A DNA stretch of 64,000 nt from Synechococcus sp. RSCCF101. Its GTDB lineage: Bacteria > Cyanobacteriota > Cyanobacteriia > PCC-6307 > Cyanobiaceae. Made by a program: the position numbers and the translations under genes. This document shows, piece by piece, positions 1 to 11,194 of this stretch. The stretch's first letter is position 1; each line of letters begins with the position of its first letter. The notes beneath the pieces were generated by a model. That model worked only from the letters and a program-made list of their open reading frames with translations, was not told the origin of the DNA and did no database searches. The DNA is taken from contig NZ_CP035632.1 of NCBI RefSeq assembly GCF_008807075.1, positions 186,001-250,000 of the forward strand. Reading direction: 5' to 3'.

Positions 1-1
1 C

Positions 2-343
2 GGTGCGCTGCTGCGGGCCAGCGTGCTCTGCGGCGCCCTGATCGCCGGGGCCGACCAGGCCCTGCTCGATGGCCTGCGGGCCTATGCCCGCGGCATCGGA
101 CTCGCCTTCCAGATCATCGACGACATCCTCGATGTGACCGCCAGCAGCGAGGTGCTGGGCAAGACCGCCGGCAAGGATCTGGTGGCCGACAAGACCACCT
201 ACCCGAAGCTGCTGGGACTGGAGCAGTCGCGCCAGCGCGCCGATCAGCTGATCGATGCCGCCAAGGCCGGCCTGGAGCCGTGGCTGGATCGCGCCCAGCC
301 CCTGCTGGCCCTGGCCGACTACATCACCAGCCGCGACCGATGA
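2..343 (+). CDS. crtE: Geranylgeranyl diphosphate synthase, C-terminal part (5' end outside window)
   Basis: This is the 3' end of a trans-isoprenyl diphosphate synthase, the enzyme that makes the C20 precursor of carotenoids, phytol and quinone side chains. The visible 113 residues hold the second aspartate-rich motif of the family (QIIDDILDVT, about residues 37-46 of the fragment), which binds diphosphate through magnesium, followed by the usual GKTAGKDL and KTTYP segments. The first Asp-rich motif lies beyond the left edge. The stop overlaps the next start (ATGA at 340-343), so the gene is translationally coupled to the DUF212 gene. A crtE-DUF212 order is familiar from cyanobacteria. Family assignment is firm; the precise chain length of the product is inferred. 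Confidence 0.9.
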   Translation, partial: GALLRASVLCGALIAGADQALLDGLRAYARGIGLAFQIIDDILDVTASSEVLGKTAGKDLVADKTTYPKLLGLEQSRQRADQLIDAAKAGLEPWLDRAQPLLALADYITSRDR

Positions 344-873
344 GCGACGCCGCCTCCTCCCTCCACGGCCTGCCCGAGCTGCTGCGCAACGGTGTGCTCA
401 CCTGGGCCCTGCTGGCCTGCGGCACGGCCCAGCTCTCGAAGCTGCTGGTGGAGCTCGTGGCCCATCGCCGCTGGCGACCCGCCGTGCTGCTGGAGACCGG
501 CGGTATGCCCTCCAGCCATTCGGCGCTGATGAGCGGTGCGGCCGCCGGCGTGGGCTGGCAGCTGGGGTTCGATGATCCCCTCTTCGCCCTGGCGGCGACC
601 GCGGCGATCGTCGTGATGTACGACGCCAGTGGCGTGCGCCGGGCCGCGGGACGGATCGCCCAGCGGGTCAATGCCCTGCCGGCCGACGCCTGGGGACCGG
701 CTCCCTCCTCCGACAGCCCCTCAGCCCCGCCGCTGAAGGAGAACCTCGGCCACAGCCGGCTCGAGGTGCTGGTGGGAGGGTTGATCGGTCCTGCCGTGGC
801 CCTGAGCGGCCTGTCGCTGCTGGGCTCGCCCTGGCAGCTGGCCCAGCGGATCGGTTGGGTTCCGATCGGCTGA
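340..873 (+). CDS. Divergent PAP2 family protein (DUF212)
   Basis: This is a 177-residue integral membrane protein of the DUF212 / divergent PAP2 family. The motif GGMPSSHSALM (about residues 53-63) and the segment VVMYDASGVRRAAG (about residues 91-104) match the family, whose PSSH motif resembles the phosphate-binding signature of acid phosphatase/PAP2 enzymes. A phosphatase acting on a lipid or isoprenoid phosphate is a reasonable guess given coupling to crtE, but no activity can be read from the sequence. The ATG at 340 overlaps the crtE stop. A linker rich in Pro and Ser (about residues 120-130) precedes the last conserved block (ENLGHSRLEVLVGG). Confidence 0.85.
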   Translation: MSDAASSLHGLPELLRNGVLTWALLACGTAQLSKLLVELVAHRRWRPAVLLETGGMPSSHSALMSGAAAGVGWQLGFDDPLFALAATAAIVVMYDASGVRRAAGRIAQRVNALPADAWGPAPSSDSPSAPPLKENLGHSRLEVLVGGLIGPAVALSGLSLLGSPWQLAQRIGWVPIG

Positions 874-917
874 ACACCGCTCGGCTGAACGACGCCGGCT
901 CCGCCTCCGCCTTCCGG

Positions 918-2394
918 ATGACACCGGATCAGGCGGAGGCCCACCGACGCTTCAGCGACTGGTTCGGCTCCGGCAGCGAGGCGCCCTTCCTGCTGGAGGG
1001 CTACGCGGGAACCGGCAAGACCGTGCTGTCGATGCTGCTGCTGCAGACGGTGGAAGCCTGCGGCCTCTGCTGGACCGTGGCCGCCCCCACCCACAAGGCC
1101 GTGGGTGTGTTGCGGGAGGCTCTCGACGCGCACCGGCTGCACGCCACCTGGTACCCCTCCACCCTGCACCGGCTGCTGCGGCTGCGCCTGGAGCGTCGCC
1201 AGGGCCTCGAGGGCTGCGTGGAGAGCGAGGAGACCGGTCTGGCGCTGCAGGCGCTCGATCTGGTGCTGATCGACGAGGCCTCCATGCTCGATGCCGATCT
1301 GCTGGCCATCACCCTGACCTGCGCGGCGCGCTCGGGCAGCCGCCTGGTGTTCGTGGGCGATTCGGCCCAGCTGCCGCCCGTGGGAGCCTGCCGCAGTCCG
1401 GTGTTCGATCTCCAGCCGGCCTGTCGTGGCCTGCTGCGGCAGGTGGTGCGCCACCAGGGACCGGTGCTGGGGCTGGCCTCGGCGCTGCGGGAGGAGCGTC
1501 TGCCGCTCCGCCCCCCCGGCCGGGCCTGCTGGTGGCGGATCCCCGCGGCCGGGTGGGGGTTCTCGGCACGGCGACCTGGCGCGAGCGGGCGATGGCCGCC
1601 CTGCGGCAGGCGGCCCGAGTCGATGACGTGGATGCGGCGCGCATCCTCTGCCACCGCAACCGCACCATCGAAGCTCTGATGCCGGCCGTGCGCCGGGCGG
1701 TGCATGGACCCGAGGCCGATCGCTGGCCCGTGCTGCCCGGGGAACGCCTCATCACCCGGCAGGCGGTGATGGCGGCCGCCAGCCATCGGGATGCCGGCAG
1801 CGGCGAGGAGGGTGGCCTGGTGCTCGCCTCCAACCGGGAGCTGCTGGTGCGCTCGGTGCGGCGGGAGCGCTGCGATCTCGCTCTTCTGCTGTCGGAACCC
1901 GATCTGGTGCCGGTCGCCGGTGCCGTGGAGGTGCTGCGGTTGGAGGCCGACGTGGCGGATCTCCGCCTCTCGCTGCGGCTGCTGCCCCCCTGGACAGCGA
2001 CGCCAGGGCGCAGGTCGACCAGCTGCAGAGCGACCTGCGGCGGCAGGCCCGCCGCGAAGCGGACGAGGACCGGGCCCGCGGCCTCTGGCGCGCGGCTTTC
2101 CGCCTGCGCGATGCCTTCGCCTCCCTGGGACCGGCGGCGCTGCTCACGGTGCACCGGGCCCAGGGAAGCAGCTTCCGCGAGGTGTTCGTGGCCTCCGATC
2201 TCTTCCGGGCCGGCGACGGCCCCCTCCGGCGGCAGCTGCTCTACGTGGCGGTGACCCGTGCCCGGGAGCGGGTCTGGATCGAGGGTGTGGAGACGGCCGG
2301 CGCCCGCACCTGGAGCGCCCGGGAGCTGGCCCTCAGTTCAGTTGCAGACCCACCAGCCCCTGCCAGCCCAGGTAGCCCGCCAGCACCAGGCTGA
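918..2394 (+). pseudogene. SF1 ATP-dependent DNA helicase (RecD/UvrD-like), two frameshifts
   Basis: This is a superfamily 1 helicase split over three frames. Frame one carries Walker A (GYAGTGKT), Walker B (LIDEAS) and the Q/GDSAQLPPVG motif. Frame two starts near 1532 and holds the middle of the protein. Frame three ends with the UvrD_C-type motifs (LLTVHRAQGSSFREV and LYVAVTRARERV). The breaks fall at a run of seven C (1511-1517) and a run of six C (1985-1990). Adding one C to each restores an uninterrupted 492-residue protein. I therefore think the gene is intact in the organism and the frameshifts are sequence errors, although true decay cannot be excluded. The start is probably ATG 918; a TTG at 855 is an alternative. 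The last 62 bp overlap the convergent SfLAP gene. Confidence 0.8.
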
Positions 2395-3031
2395 GGCCGC
2401 CCACCAGCCAGTCCCCCCTGCGGAAGAGCCAGTCCCGCCCGCCCTCGAGCACCGGCCTGGAGCGCTCCCCCAGCAGCAGCACCAGCAGCACCGGCAGCAG
2501 CAGCAGGGCGCTGGCGCCGAGGGTGAACAGAGCCGTGTCGAGGGTCTCCTGCAGCGGGCTCAGGCCGGCGGCGAGCAGGGCCGAGGCCGCCTTGGCGAAG
2601 AGGAACAGGTCGTCCGGGCTGATCAGCTCGGCCGCGGCGGAGAGCAGCAGCAGCAGGGGGATGGGCATGGCCACGAAGCGCTCCAGGGAACGGGTCCAGC
2701 CCGGCGCCTCCTCGCTGCTGCCCCGCCGCAGCAGCTCCTTCAGGCCGAGGGCCAGCAGCGCACCGGCCGCCAGCAGGTCGAGGCCGGTGCGGTGGTCCGT
2801 GCCCATCGACATGTCGAGCAGAAGCCTGTGCCCCACCGTGATCAGCAGGGCCACGGCCAGGGCCGTGGTCAGCACCCAGCCCAGCAGGAACCAGCCGGCC
2901 CGACGCAGGGGATGGCTGCCCACCAGCAGCAGCAGCAGCACGCCGATGTGCACCGGGCTGAGGCTGATGCCGGCCCCATAGGCCACGAGTTCGCTCCAGA
3001 GCAGGTCCGGGCTCAGCGGTGCAGCGGTCAT
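2333..3031 (-). CDS. GAP/SfLAP-family membrane protein (LysE-like)
   Basis: This is a 232-residue hydrophobic protein with about six membrane segments. The N-terminal stretch (GISLSPVHIGVLLLLL), followed by a second repeat-like half with SPDDLFLFAKAASALLAAG, matches the GAP family (Sap, sulfolipid-1-addressing protein), which belongs to the LysE transporter superfamily. Members are thought to move small solutes or lipids across the cytoplasmic membrane; the substrate here is unknown. The gene runs away from the acylphosphatase gene with only 10 bp between its start and that gene's stop, so it may be the distal gene of the cbiA-acylphosphatase transcript. Its 3' end overlaps the helicase tail. 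Confidence 0.65.
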   Translation of the reverse strand: MTAAPLSPDLLWSELVAYGAGISLSPVHIGVLLLLLVGSHPLRRAGWFLLGWVLTTALAVALLITVGHRLLLDMSMGTDHRTGLDLLAAGALLALGLKELLRRGSSEEAPGWTRSLERFVAMPIPLLLLLSAAAELISPDDLFLFAKAASALLAAGLSPLQETLDTALFTLGASALLLLPVLLVLLLGERSRPVLEGGRDWLFRRGDWLVGGLSLVLAGYLGWQGLVGLQLN

Positions 3032-3041
3032 GGCGGTGTCC

Positions 3042-3455
3042 TCAGCGGCGGATCTCGAACCAGTCGTCGCCGGTGAGCGGGATCTGGTGACTCGTCACCT
3101 GGGTGACCCGGGCCGAGCTGGGCCCGTGCTCGCACCAGATGCGCAGATCACTGAGGCTGCCGATCCGGCCCTCCGCCTCGATCTGCACCGCTCCGGTGGT
3201 GGTGTTGCGCACCCAGCCGCTCAGCGACAGCTCCCGCGCCCGCCCGCGGCAGGCCTCCCGGTAGCCCACACCCTGGACACTGCCCTCCACCACCAGCCGC
3301 CAGCGCTCGATGATCTCGCCGGTGCGGGGCTCATTGGTTCTCAGCTCGCGGCCGCCCTGAAGCGTCTTGCGGCGCGGCTGAGTCGTGAGGGGATCATCGG
3401 GCAGCCAGCCCAGTGGAGATGGGTCCAGCTGGCGTGGATCGTTGCCGTGCTCCAT
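3042..3455 (-). CDS. Acylphosphatase
   Basis: This encodes acylphosphatase, a small enzyme that hydrolyses acyl phosphates such as carbamoyl phosphate and 1,3-bisphosphoglycerate. The domain is the last ~88 residues and shows GSVQGVGYR, with the catalytic arginine, and SGWVRN, with the catalytic asparagine. With the ATG at 3455 the product is 137 residues, so about 49 residues precede the domain, and this extension overlaps the 3' end of cbiA by 115 bp. No in-frame ATG lies closer, so the real start may be a non-ATG codon near 3330. The gene follows cbiA on the same strand and is probably co-transcribed. Confidence 0.75.
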   Translation of the reverse strand: MEHGNDPRQLDPSPLGWLPDDPLTTQPRRKTLQGGRELRTNEPRTGEIIERWRLVVEGSVQGVGYREACRGRARELSLSGWVRNTTTGAVQIEAEGRIGSLSDLRIWCEHGPSSARVTQVTSHQIPLTGDDWFEIRR

Positions 3456-4735
3456 CCCTCGAGTCGTGGGGGAATGCCCCATCCTTCGCTGTGCCACAAC
3501 CCTAGATCCGGCGGCGGGTCCCCATCCCCTCCGGCCCCCCCCGCCTCCTGCAGTTGCCAGCGATGCAGCTCGTGGCCCCGCAGCACCTCGCCCCGGCGTG
3601 CCAGCAGCCCGTCGCGGCACGGGTGCAGGTGGCGGTACCCGACCGAGAGAGCCCCGCGGCGGGCCCGGAACGGCAGCAGGCCGGCCATGGCGTGGGAGGT
3701 TCCGCCGGGATCCTCCAGCTCCCGTCCCAGCAGCAGCAGACCGCCGCATTCGGCGTAGATCGGCAGACCGGCCAGCGCCGCGCGCCTCAGCGAACCCAGC
3801 GCGTTCCGGCACCCGGCCAGCCGGCCCGCGTGCAGTTCCGGATAGCCGCCCGGCAGCACCACCGCGTCGCTGAGCTCCGGCAACGGTTCATCCTCGCTGG
3901 GCCTCCAGGGCACCAGCACCGCCCCCTGCCGCTGCAGCAGCTCGCTGGCCTCCGGGTAGCGGAAGTGAAAAGCGGCGTCGGCGGCCACCGCCACCGATAC
4001 CGGCCTGTCAACGGCCCCGGGAGGGTCCAGGTTCCGGAATGGATCGGGGCCCGGGGGGGGCGGGCTCAGCAGCGGCAGCAGAGCCGGCCAGTCGATGGCC
4101 TCCTCCATCAGGCCGGCCCAGTGCTCCAGCCGCTCCGCCAGGTCCGGCAGCTCCTGCACTGCGTTGAGCCCCAGGTGGCGAGAGGGAAGCTGCAGGCTGG
4201 TCTCACGCGGCACCACGCCCAGCACCGGCATCGCGATGGCCTCCATCGCCTGTCGGAGCACAGCGGCGTGACGCGGGCTGCCCACCCGGTTGAGGATCAC
4301 CCCGGCGATCGGCAGATCCGCGCCGCCGTGATCGCGGAAGCCCCGCACCAGAGCGGCGGCGGACCCCGCCTGGCCGCTGGCCTCCACCACCAGCACCACC
4401 GGCAGCCGCAGCAGCCGGGCCACCTGGGCCGAGCTGCCCTCCTCACCGGCGCCGATGCCATCGAAGAGCCCCATCGCGCCCTCCACCAGCGCATGCTGTG
4501 CGCGGCCGCCCCAGTGGCGGAACGCCTCCAGCAGCCAGACGTCCGGGCAGAGCACCGGATCGAGGTTGCGGCAGGGCCGGCCGCTCACCCGTCCCAGCCA
4601 GCCGGCATCGAGGTAGTCCGGCCCGGTCTTGAAGGTCTGCACGCTCCCGCCGCGGCGGCGCAGCCAGGCGCTGATCGCCAGGGTCAGCAGGGTCTTGCCG
4701 CTGCCGCTGGAGGGGGCGGCGATCAGGCAGGCCAT
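3341..4735 (-). CDS. cbiA: Cobyrinate a,c-diamide synthase
   Basis: This enzyme uses ATP and glutamine to amidate the a and c side chains of cobyrinate, a step of corrin biosynthesis. The 464-residue length is normal. The N-terminal dethiobiotin-synthetase-like domain has the P-loop APSSGSGKT (residues 7-15) and TFKTGPDYLD. The C-terminal glutamine amidotransferase domain has the nucleophile cysteine in YAECGG and the late HASWTHLHW motif. The gene lies 52 bp downstream of opcA on the same strand. The overlap with the following acylphosphatase gene suggests a shared transcript. Cyanobacteria of this group use the corrin as pseudocobalamin; that is general knowledge, not shown here. Confidence 0.92.
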   Translation of the reverse strand: MACLIAAPSSGSGKTLLTLAISAWLRRRGGSVQTFKTGPDYLDAGWLGRVSGRPCRNLDPVLCPDVWLLEAFRHWGGRAQHALVEGAMGLFDGIGAGEEGSSAQVARLLRLPVVLVVEASGQAGSAAALVRGFRDHGGADLPIAGVILNRVGSPRHAAVLRQAMEAIAMPVLGVVPRETSLQLPSRHLGLNAVQELPDLAERLEHWAGLMEEAIDWPALLPLLSPPPPGPDPFRNLDPPGAVDRPVSVAVAADAAFHFRYPEASELLQRQGAVLVPWRPSEDEPLPELSDAVVLPGGYPELHAGRLAGCRNALGSLRRAALAGLPIYAECGGLLLLGRELEDPGGTSHAMAGLLPFRARRGALSVGYRHLHPCRDGLLARRGEVLRGHELHRWQLQEAGGAGGDGDPPPDLGLWHSEGWGIPPRLEGWSTATIHASWTHLHWAGCPMIPSRLSRAARRFRAAAS

Positions 4736-4787
4736 TCAGCCCCCGCTGACCACCGGGCCGGCCGCAGCCACGGCTTCCGGGCTGGCC

Positions 4788-6077
4788 TCAAGCCCGCGGC
4801 AGCAACCGGGCCGCCAGTGGTGCCGCCGACGCCAGCAGGGGATTGGTGGTGTCGTGGCCGCCGGAGAGCAGACGGGCCACCTCGGCCTCGTCCCGCATCG
4901 GGCGGCTCGGCACCACATCCTCCACCAGCTCCATGCTGGCCACACCACCGGCCTCCAGGCGCATGCAGCCGCCGGACTCCGAGCAGAGAATCACGCAGAG
5001 CGGGGGGTGCTGCTCCGGTTCGCAGATCAGCCGCACCCCCACGATCTGGCCCGGGTGGGGATGGGGCAGACCCATGGGCACGTGCAGGAGCCGGAACCGC
5101 ACCCGGGCCCCGTCGGACCGTTCGAAGTCGGTCTCGATGCCTCCCTCCTCGAGCGAGCGGCTTGAGAGCATGCGCCAGCCCAGCCGATCGGCGATCCAGG
5201 CGGTGAGCAACAGGCCCTGGCCGGGATGATCGCCCTCCACATCGATGTCGAGCTGCACCACATGGTTCAGGGCATCCCGGCGGCTCGGCGGATCGAAGAC
5301 CATCGCCAGCGACTCGCGCCAGCCCCGCAGGCGCAGCCAGTTGAGGTCGTTCACCGCCTGGCCGGCCCCGATCCGTTCACCCAGCAGATCCAGGCAGCGG
5401 CGCGGGCTGCCCATGGCGCTGTCCATCACCAGCCGGCGGGGGCCGTGCACCAGGCTCTGCAGCAGCTCCGGGGCTTCGTCGACCGAGCCGTTCCACCAGA
5501 CCCAGCAGGGCAGATCGGAGGGCAGCAGCGGATCCAGCAGCCGCAGGCCCTGGCTGAGGGAGCCCGCATCGCCCCGCATCACCACCACGTCGCCGCAGGC
5601 GGCTGCCGCGGCCCCCTCCTCCGGCAGAGGGCAGTAGGCGGCCACGAGGGTCTCGAGGGCGTGGGGTGCATCGAGGGTGGGGGCCAGGGTGATCAACCGG
5701 CGGGGCATGTGTTCGCTGATGGCCCCGTCCACGTGCTGCCCGCGCAGGTCGGCGGCATCCCGATCGCCAGGCCGCTGCCCGAGGGCCCAGGCCAGATCCG
5801 GGGAGAGGGGCGAGGTGCCGGCCGGCAGGTCGCAGGCTCCCACCGCCTCCCGGGCGGCATCGATCAGACCGTCGCGCACCACACCGGTCACCGGACCCTC
5901 CAGCAGCCCGGTGCGCACCAGCTGCTGCTCCACCCAGGCCGGCTGCCAGACCACCAGGCTGAAGGTGGCGCCGCCGTGGCTGCCGAGCATGCCCTCGCCC
6001 CAGAGCTTCTCGAGGTACCCGGAGACCTCGGCCGGCGGCAGTTCCAGCGGGGCCTGCAGGGTCAGTTGCGGGGTCAT
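4788..6077 (-). CDS. opcA: Glucose-6-phosphate dehydrogenase assembly protein OpcA
   Basis: OpcA is the cyanobacterial activator of glucose-6-phosphate dehydrogenase. It promotes the active oligomer and links the oxidative pentose phosphate pathway to redox state. The 429-residue length, the start (MTPQLTLQAPLELPP), the segment ISEHMPRRLITLAP and the cysteine-containing C-terminal part fit the family. It follows zwf on the same strand after a 52-bp gap, which is the classic zwf-opcA order in cyanobacteria and the strongest support for the call. No catalytic motif is expected. Confidence 0.9.
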   Translation of the reverse strand: MTPQLTLQAPLELPPAEVSGYLEKLWGEGMLGSHGGATFSLVVWQPAWVEQQLVRTGLLEGPVTGVVRDGLIDAAREAVGACDLPAGTSPLSPDLAWALGQRPGDRDAADLRGQHVDGAISEHMPRRLITLAPTLDAPHALETLVAAYCPLPEEGAAAAACGDVVVMRGDAGSLSQGLRLLDPLLPSDLPCWVWWNGSVDEAPELLQSLVHGPRRLVMDSAMGSPRRCLDLLGERIGAGQAVNDLNWLRLRGWRESLAMVFDPPSRRDALNHVVQLDIDVEGDHPGQGLLLTAWIADRLGWRMLSSRSLEEGGIETDFERSDGARVRFRLLHVPMGLPHPHPGQIVGVRLICEPEQHPPLCVILCSESGGCMRLEAGGVASMELVEDVVPSRPMRDEAEVARLLSGGHDTTNPLLASAAPLAARLLPRA

Positions 6078-6129
6078 CGGAGCGGGGCGGTGAGGACGTG
6101 GCGGGGTGTGGGCTGAATGACGGCTGCCG

Positions 6130-7653
6130 TCAGGGGCGGCGCCAGAGCAGGTCGTCCCGGGCGAGCAGGGAATCAGAGGCGGCCGGCCCCCAGGTGCTGG
6201 CCTCGTAGGGATGCACCGGCAGCTGCCAGGGGCTGTCCTCGATCAGTTCCAGCAGCGGTGTGTAGAGGCGCCAGGCCGCCTCCACCTCGTCGCCGCGGAT
6301 GAACAGGGTGGGATCGCCGAGCATCGCGTCGGCCAGCAGCCGCACGTAGCCCTCGTCGGAGGGCTCGCCGAAGGATTTGTCGTAGGAGAACTCCATGTCC
6401 ACCGGACGGCTGCGCATGCCGGAGCCCGGAGCCTTCACCTCGAAGCGGAACTCCGCTCCCTCATCGGGCTGAATGCGCAGGATCAGCTGATTGGCGGTCG
6501 GGCTGGCGCCGGCGCTGTCGAACAGGTGCACCGGTGCCTCGCGGAAGGTGAGCACCACCTCGCTCAGACGCTTGGGCAGGCGCTTGCCGGTGCGCAGATA
6601 GAAGGGCACCCCCTGCCAGCGCCAGTTGTCCACGAACAGCTTCATCGCCACGTAGGTCTCGGTGGTGCTGTTCGGGTCCACCCCTGGCTCCTGCCGGTAG
6701 CCCGCCAGGGGCCTGGCGCTGGTGCCTCCGGCTCCGTACTGGCCGCGCACGCAGCAGCGCCAGGGCTCCTGCTCATCGGCCAGGCGCGCCACCTGCAGCA
6801 CCTTGGCCTTCTCGTTGCGGATCGATTCCGGATCGAACCGGCCCGGCGATTCCATCGTGGTGAGGGCCAGCATCTGGGTGAGGTGGTTCTGCACCATGTC
6901 CCTCAGGGCGCCGGAGGTTTCGTAGTACCCCGCCCGCTCCTCCACGCCCACTGTCTCGGCGGCGGTGATCTGGACGTTGGCGATGTAATTGCGGTTCCAG
7001 ATCGGTTCGAAGATTGTGTTGGCGAACCGAAGCACAAGAATGCTCTGGACGGTTTCCTTGCCCAGGTAGTGATCGATCCGGTAGATCTGATTTTCCTGAG
7101 CGCAGGACTGCACGATTCGGTTGAGCGCCTGCGCGCTGCCGTAATCGCGGCCGAAGGGCTTCTCGATCACCACGCGGGTGCGCTTCGGGTCGCTCAGCAG
7201 CCCGGCCCCCGCCAGGGCACGGCAGCCGCTGCCGTAGTAGGTGGGCGAGACCGAGAGATAGAAGGTGCGGTTGCCGCGGGTGGCCCGCTGGCGATCGATC
7301 ACATCGAGGCGACCGCTGAGGCGCACCAGGTGCTCGGGCTGCTGCAGGTCCACCGGCTCGTAGAACAGGCCGGCGGAGAACTGATCCCAGGCCGCCCGGT
7401 TCTCGCTCACGGTGTCGCCCAGGGCTTCCGCCATCCGTTCGCGGAACTCCTCATCGCTCCAGGAGCGCCTCGCGCAACCCAGCACCGCGAACTCGGTGGG
7501 CAGGCGGCGCTGCCGGTAGAGCTCGAACAGGGCCGGGATCAGCTTTCGGTGCGTCAGATCGCCGCTGGCACCGAAGATCACGAGGCACTGGGGTGTGATC
7601 ACCCGCTCCTGGCGCAATCCGACGCGCAGCGGGTTCGTGAGCGTGGCGGTCAT
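6130..7653 (-). CDS. zwf: Glucose-6-phosphate 1-dehydrogenase
   Basis: This enzyme oxidises glucose-6-phosphate to 6-phosphogluconolactone with NADP, the entry step of the oxidative pentose phosphate pathway. The 507-residue protein has the Rossmann motif FGASGDLTHRKL (about residues 28-39), the conserved VIEKPFGRD, and the active-site segment RIDHYLGKETVQS with the catalytic histidine. The length is standard. It heads the zwf-opcA unit. The 172-bp gap to petH on the same strand contains a clear terminator that belongs to petH, so zwf must have its own promoter, which I could not locate with confidence. Confidence 0.96.
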   Translation of the reverse strand: MTATLTNPLRVGLRQERVITPQCLVIFGASGDLTHRKLIPALFELYRQRRLPTEFAVLGCARRSWSDEEFRERMAEALGDTVSENRAAWDQFSAGLFYEPVDLQQPEHLVRLSGRLDVIDRQRATRGNRTFYLSVSPTYYGSGCRALAGAGLLSDPKRTRVVIEKPFGRDYGSAQALNRIVQSCAQENQIYRIDHYLGKETVQSILVLRFANTIFEPIWNRNYIANVQITAAETVGVEERAGYYETSGALRDMVQNHLTQMLALTTMESPGRFDPESIRNEKAKVLQVARLADEQEPWRCCVRGQYGAGGTSARPLAGYRQEPGVDPNSTTETYVAMKLFVDNWRWQGVPFYLRTGKRLPKRLSEVVLTFREAPVHLFDSAGASPTANQLILRIQPDEGAEFRFEVKAPGSGMRSRPVDMEFSYDKSFGEPSDEGYVRLLADAMLGDPTLFIRGDEVEAAWRLYTPLLELIEDSPWQLPVHPYEASTWGPAASDSLLARDDLLWRRP

Positions 7654-7757
7654 GGCGGCCCCGGCTGACGGGGTGGGCTCCCATCAGGTTTAGGCACGGA
7701 TCGGCCGAGGCTCCAGCGCCGGAGTGGGCACTGTTGCGCTTATGGCCGTTTGACCAC

Positions 7758-7781
7758 AGAAAAGCCCCCCTTGCGGGGGGC
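7758..7781 (-). terminator. Rho-independent terminator downstream of petH
   Basis: Read on the minus strand, a perfect 7-bp GC stem (GCCCCCC / GGGGGGC) with a four-base loop is followed by TTTTCT. It sits 45 bp after the petH stop and in the correct orientation to end petH transcription before zwf. It is the cleanest intrinsic terminator I found in the window. Confidence 0.8.
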
Positions 7782-7825
7782 GTGACGGGGTGCGGAGACG
7801 CTCGCCGGGGTCCCTCAGTAGGCCC

Positions 7826-9729
<1,904 letters not shown>

Positions 9730-9741
9730 TCCGCTGCTGGA

Positions 9742-9814
9742 TACCCCCAAGGGGATTCGAACCCCTGTCGCCTCCGTGAAAGGGAGGTGTCCTAGGCCTC
9801 TAGACGATGGGGGC
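9742..9814 (-). tRNA. tRNA-Glu (UUC)
   Basis: Read on the minus strand, the 73-base gene begins GCCCCCAUCG and ends UUGGGGGUA. The acceptor stem pairs GCCCCCA with UGGGGGU and leaves A as discriminator. The anticodon stem CCUCC/GGAGG closes the loop CUUUCAC with anticodon UUC, and the T arm is CAGGGGUUCGAAUCCCCUU. The CCA tail is not encoded. In cyanobacteria this tRNA also supplies glutamyl-tRNA for tetrapyrrole synthesis. It lies between the SRPBCC gene and sasA. Confidence 0.97.
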
Positions 9815-9860
9815 GAGGCCACGATCCGGTCCTGTTCCAGAGCCCGGTCGTGCAAAGAAA

Positions 9861-11132
9861 CTACGGATCGAAGGGACCGTCCGTCAAGGAATCCTCCGCT
9901 GGTCCCGGTGGTCCCACCCGCGACTCTGAGGCCGGCGAAGCGGCGGAGCCCGTGGCGACCTGCCGGTTCCAGACCGGCACGGTGAAATGGAAGCAGGCCC
10001 CTTCCCCCGGTTCAGAGACCACCCAGATGCGTCCGCCGTGCACGGCGGCGATGCGGCGGCACACCGAGAGCCCCAGCCCGAAGCCTGAGGTGGTGCCGGA
10101 GGTCTGGGGCAGGCGCACCCGATCCAGGAAGATGCGCTCCTGCTCATCGCGGGGGATGCCGGGTCCCGTGTCGCAGACGCTCACCTGCACCCACTGGTTG
10201 GTGCGGTGCAGCATCGTGAGCGACACCCGGCCCCCGTCCGGGGTGAACTTGAGCGCGTTCTCCAGCAGGTTGAGCAGCACCTGGCGCATGCGGCGCTGGT
10301 CGGCGTAGACCGGCGGCAGATCGGCGGGGATGTCGGTGCTGATCTCAATGTTGCGCCCGAGCCAGAGCTTCTCCAGCTCCAGGATCGCCTCGGCCGCCAC
10401 GTGGCTGAGCAGCAGCCGCTGCGGGTTGAACAACGCCTCCCACTGGGTGGTGCCGATCTCCAGCAGATCCTTGGAGAGCATCTCGATGTCCCGCAGCCGG
10501 CGGGAGAGCACATCCTCGAACCGCTCCCGGTCGATCTGTCCCCGGTGCAGGCTCTGGAGCGCAAGGGTGGCGGCTGTGAGGGGCGTGCGCAGTTCGTGAG
10601 CCACCATGCGCAGCAGTCGCTCCTGCACCCCCAGCCGTTCGCTCAGCGTTTCGTTCTCCTGCCGCAGCACCAGCAGCTGGTCCTCCAGCTGCAGCTCCCG
10701 CTGGCTGCGGCTGCCGTCCATCTCGGGCGGGCGCAGGCTCATGCCCAGTGACGACACCATCTCCTGCTGTTGCCAGCGGGGCAGCCAGCTGTTCAGCTGC
10801 TGCATCAGATTGCTGCCCACGAAGGTCTGGCGGGGCAGCGGCAGCAGCTTCACCAGAGCCGGTGTGGCCACGAGTCGATGCAGCTCCAGAAGCTCCGGCT
10901 GCTGGCGGGGGTCCGCCAGCTTCAGGGTCACCTGGAAGCCGCAGTCGTCCTGTTCGAGCAGTGCCATCATCGAGCGCACGTCCTGGCTGGCGGCATGGGC
11001 CTTGGAGGCCACCAGCAGCAGCCGCAGCTCAGGCCGGGGATCCACTCCCTCGCCGGCCGAGGCGCGGCTCTGATGCGCCCGCCCAGACGCCTCCACGGTT
11101 TGGGCTGTCAGCTGCTGTGAGCTTATGCCCAC
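9861..11132 (-). CDS. sasA: Circadian clock-associated histidine kinase SasA
   Basis: SasA reads the state of the Kai clock and phosphorylates the regulator RpaA. The protein has a KaiB-like thioredoxin-fold sensor at its N-terminus (LRLLLVAS to [23 protein letters not shown]), a short coiled linker, a HisKA domain with the phospho-accepting histidine in [12 protein letters not shown], and a HATPase domain with N (LLENALKF), G1 (DTGPGIP) and G2 (GFGLGLSVC) boxes. The C-terminal ~25 residues after the catalytic domain look unstructured. The longest start is GTG 11132 (423 residues). GTG 11045 (394 residues) is closer to the usual family length. The kai genes are not in this window. Confidence 0.92.
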   Translation of the reverse strand: MGISSQQLTAQTVEASGRAHQSRASAGEGVDPRPELRLLLVASKAHAASQDVRSMMALLEQDDCGFQVTLKLADPRQQPELLELHRLVATPALVKLLPLPRQTFVGSNLMQQLNSWLPRWQQQEMVSSLGMSLRPPEMDGSRSQRELQLEDQLLVLRQENETLSERLGVQERLLRMVAHELRTPLTAATLALQSLHRGQIDRERFEDVLSRRLRDIEMLSKDLLEIGTTQWEALFNPQRLLLSHVAAEAILELEKLWLGRNIEISTDIPADLPPVYADQRRMRQVLLNLLENALKFTPDGGRVSLTMLHRTNQWVQVSVCDTGPGIPRDEQERIFLDRVRLPQTSGTTSGFGLGLSVCRRIAAVHGGRIWVVSEPGEGACFHFTVPVWNRQVATGSAASPASESRVGPPGPAEDSLTDGPFDP

Positions 11133-11194
11133 TCTCCGATGTCAATCCGCCGAAATCAGATCCGGCACCGTGCCGCTGTTCCGCCATTGCCACC

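Noticed and set aside
324-1454. Long minus-strand frame opposite the DUF212 and helicase genes
   Set aside because: Gln/His/Arg-rich composition typical of antisense frames in GC-rich DNA; the plus strand carries recognisable conserved motifs.
9861-9960. Possible extra RNA between tRNA-Glu and sasA
   Set aside because: The interval is covered by the sasA C-terminus and shows no tRNA arms or conserved stem.
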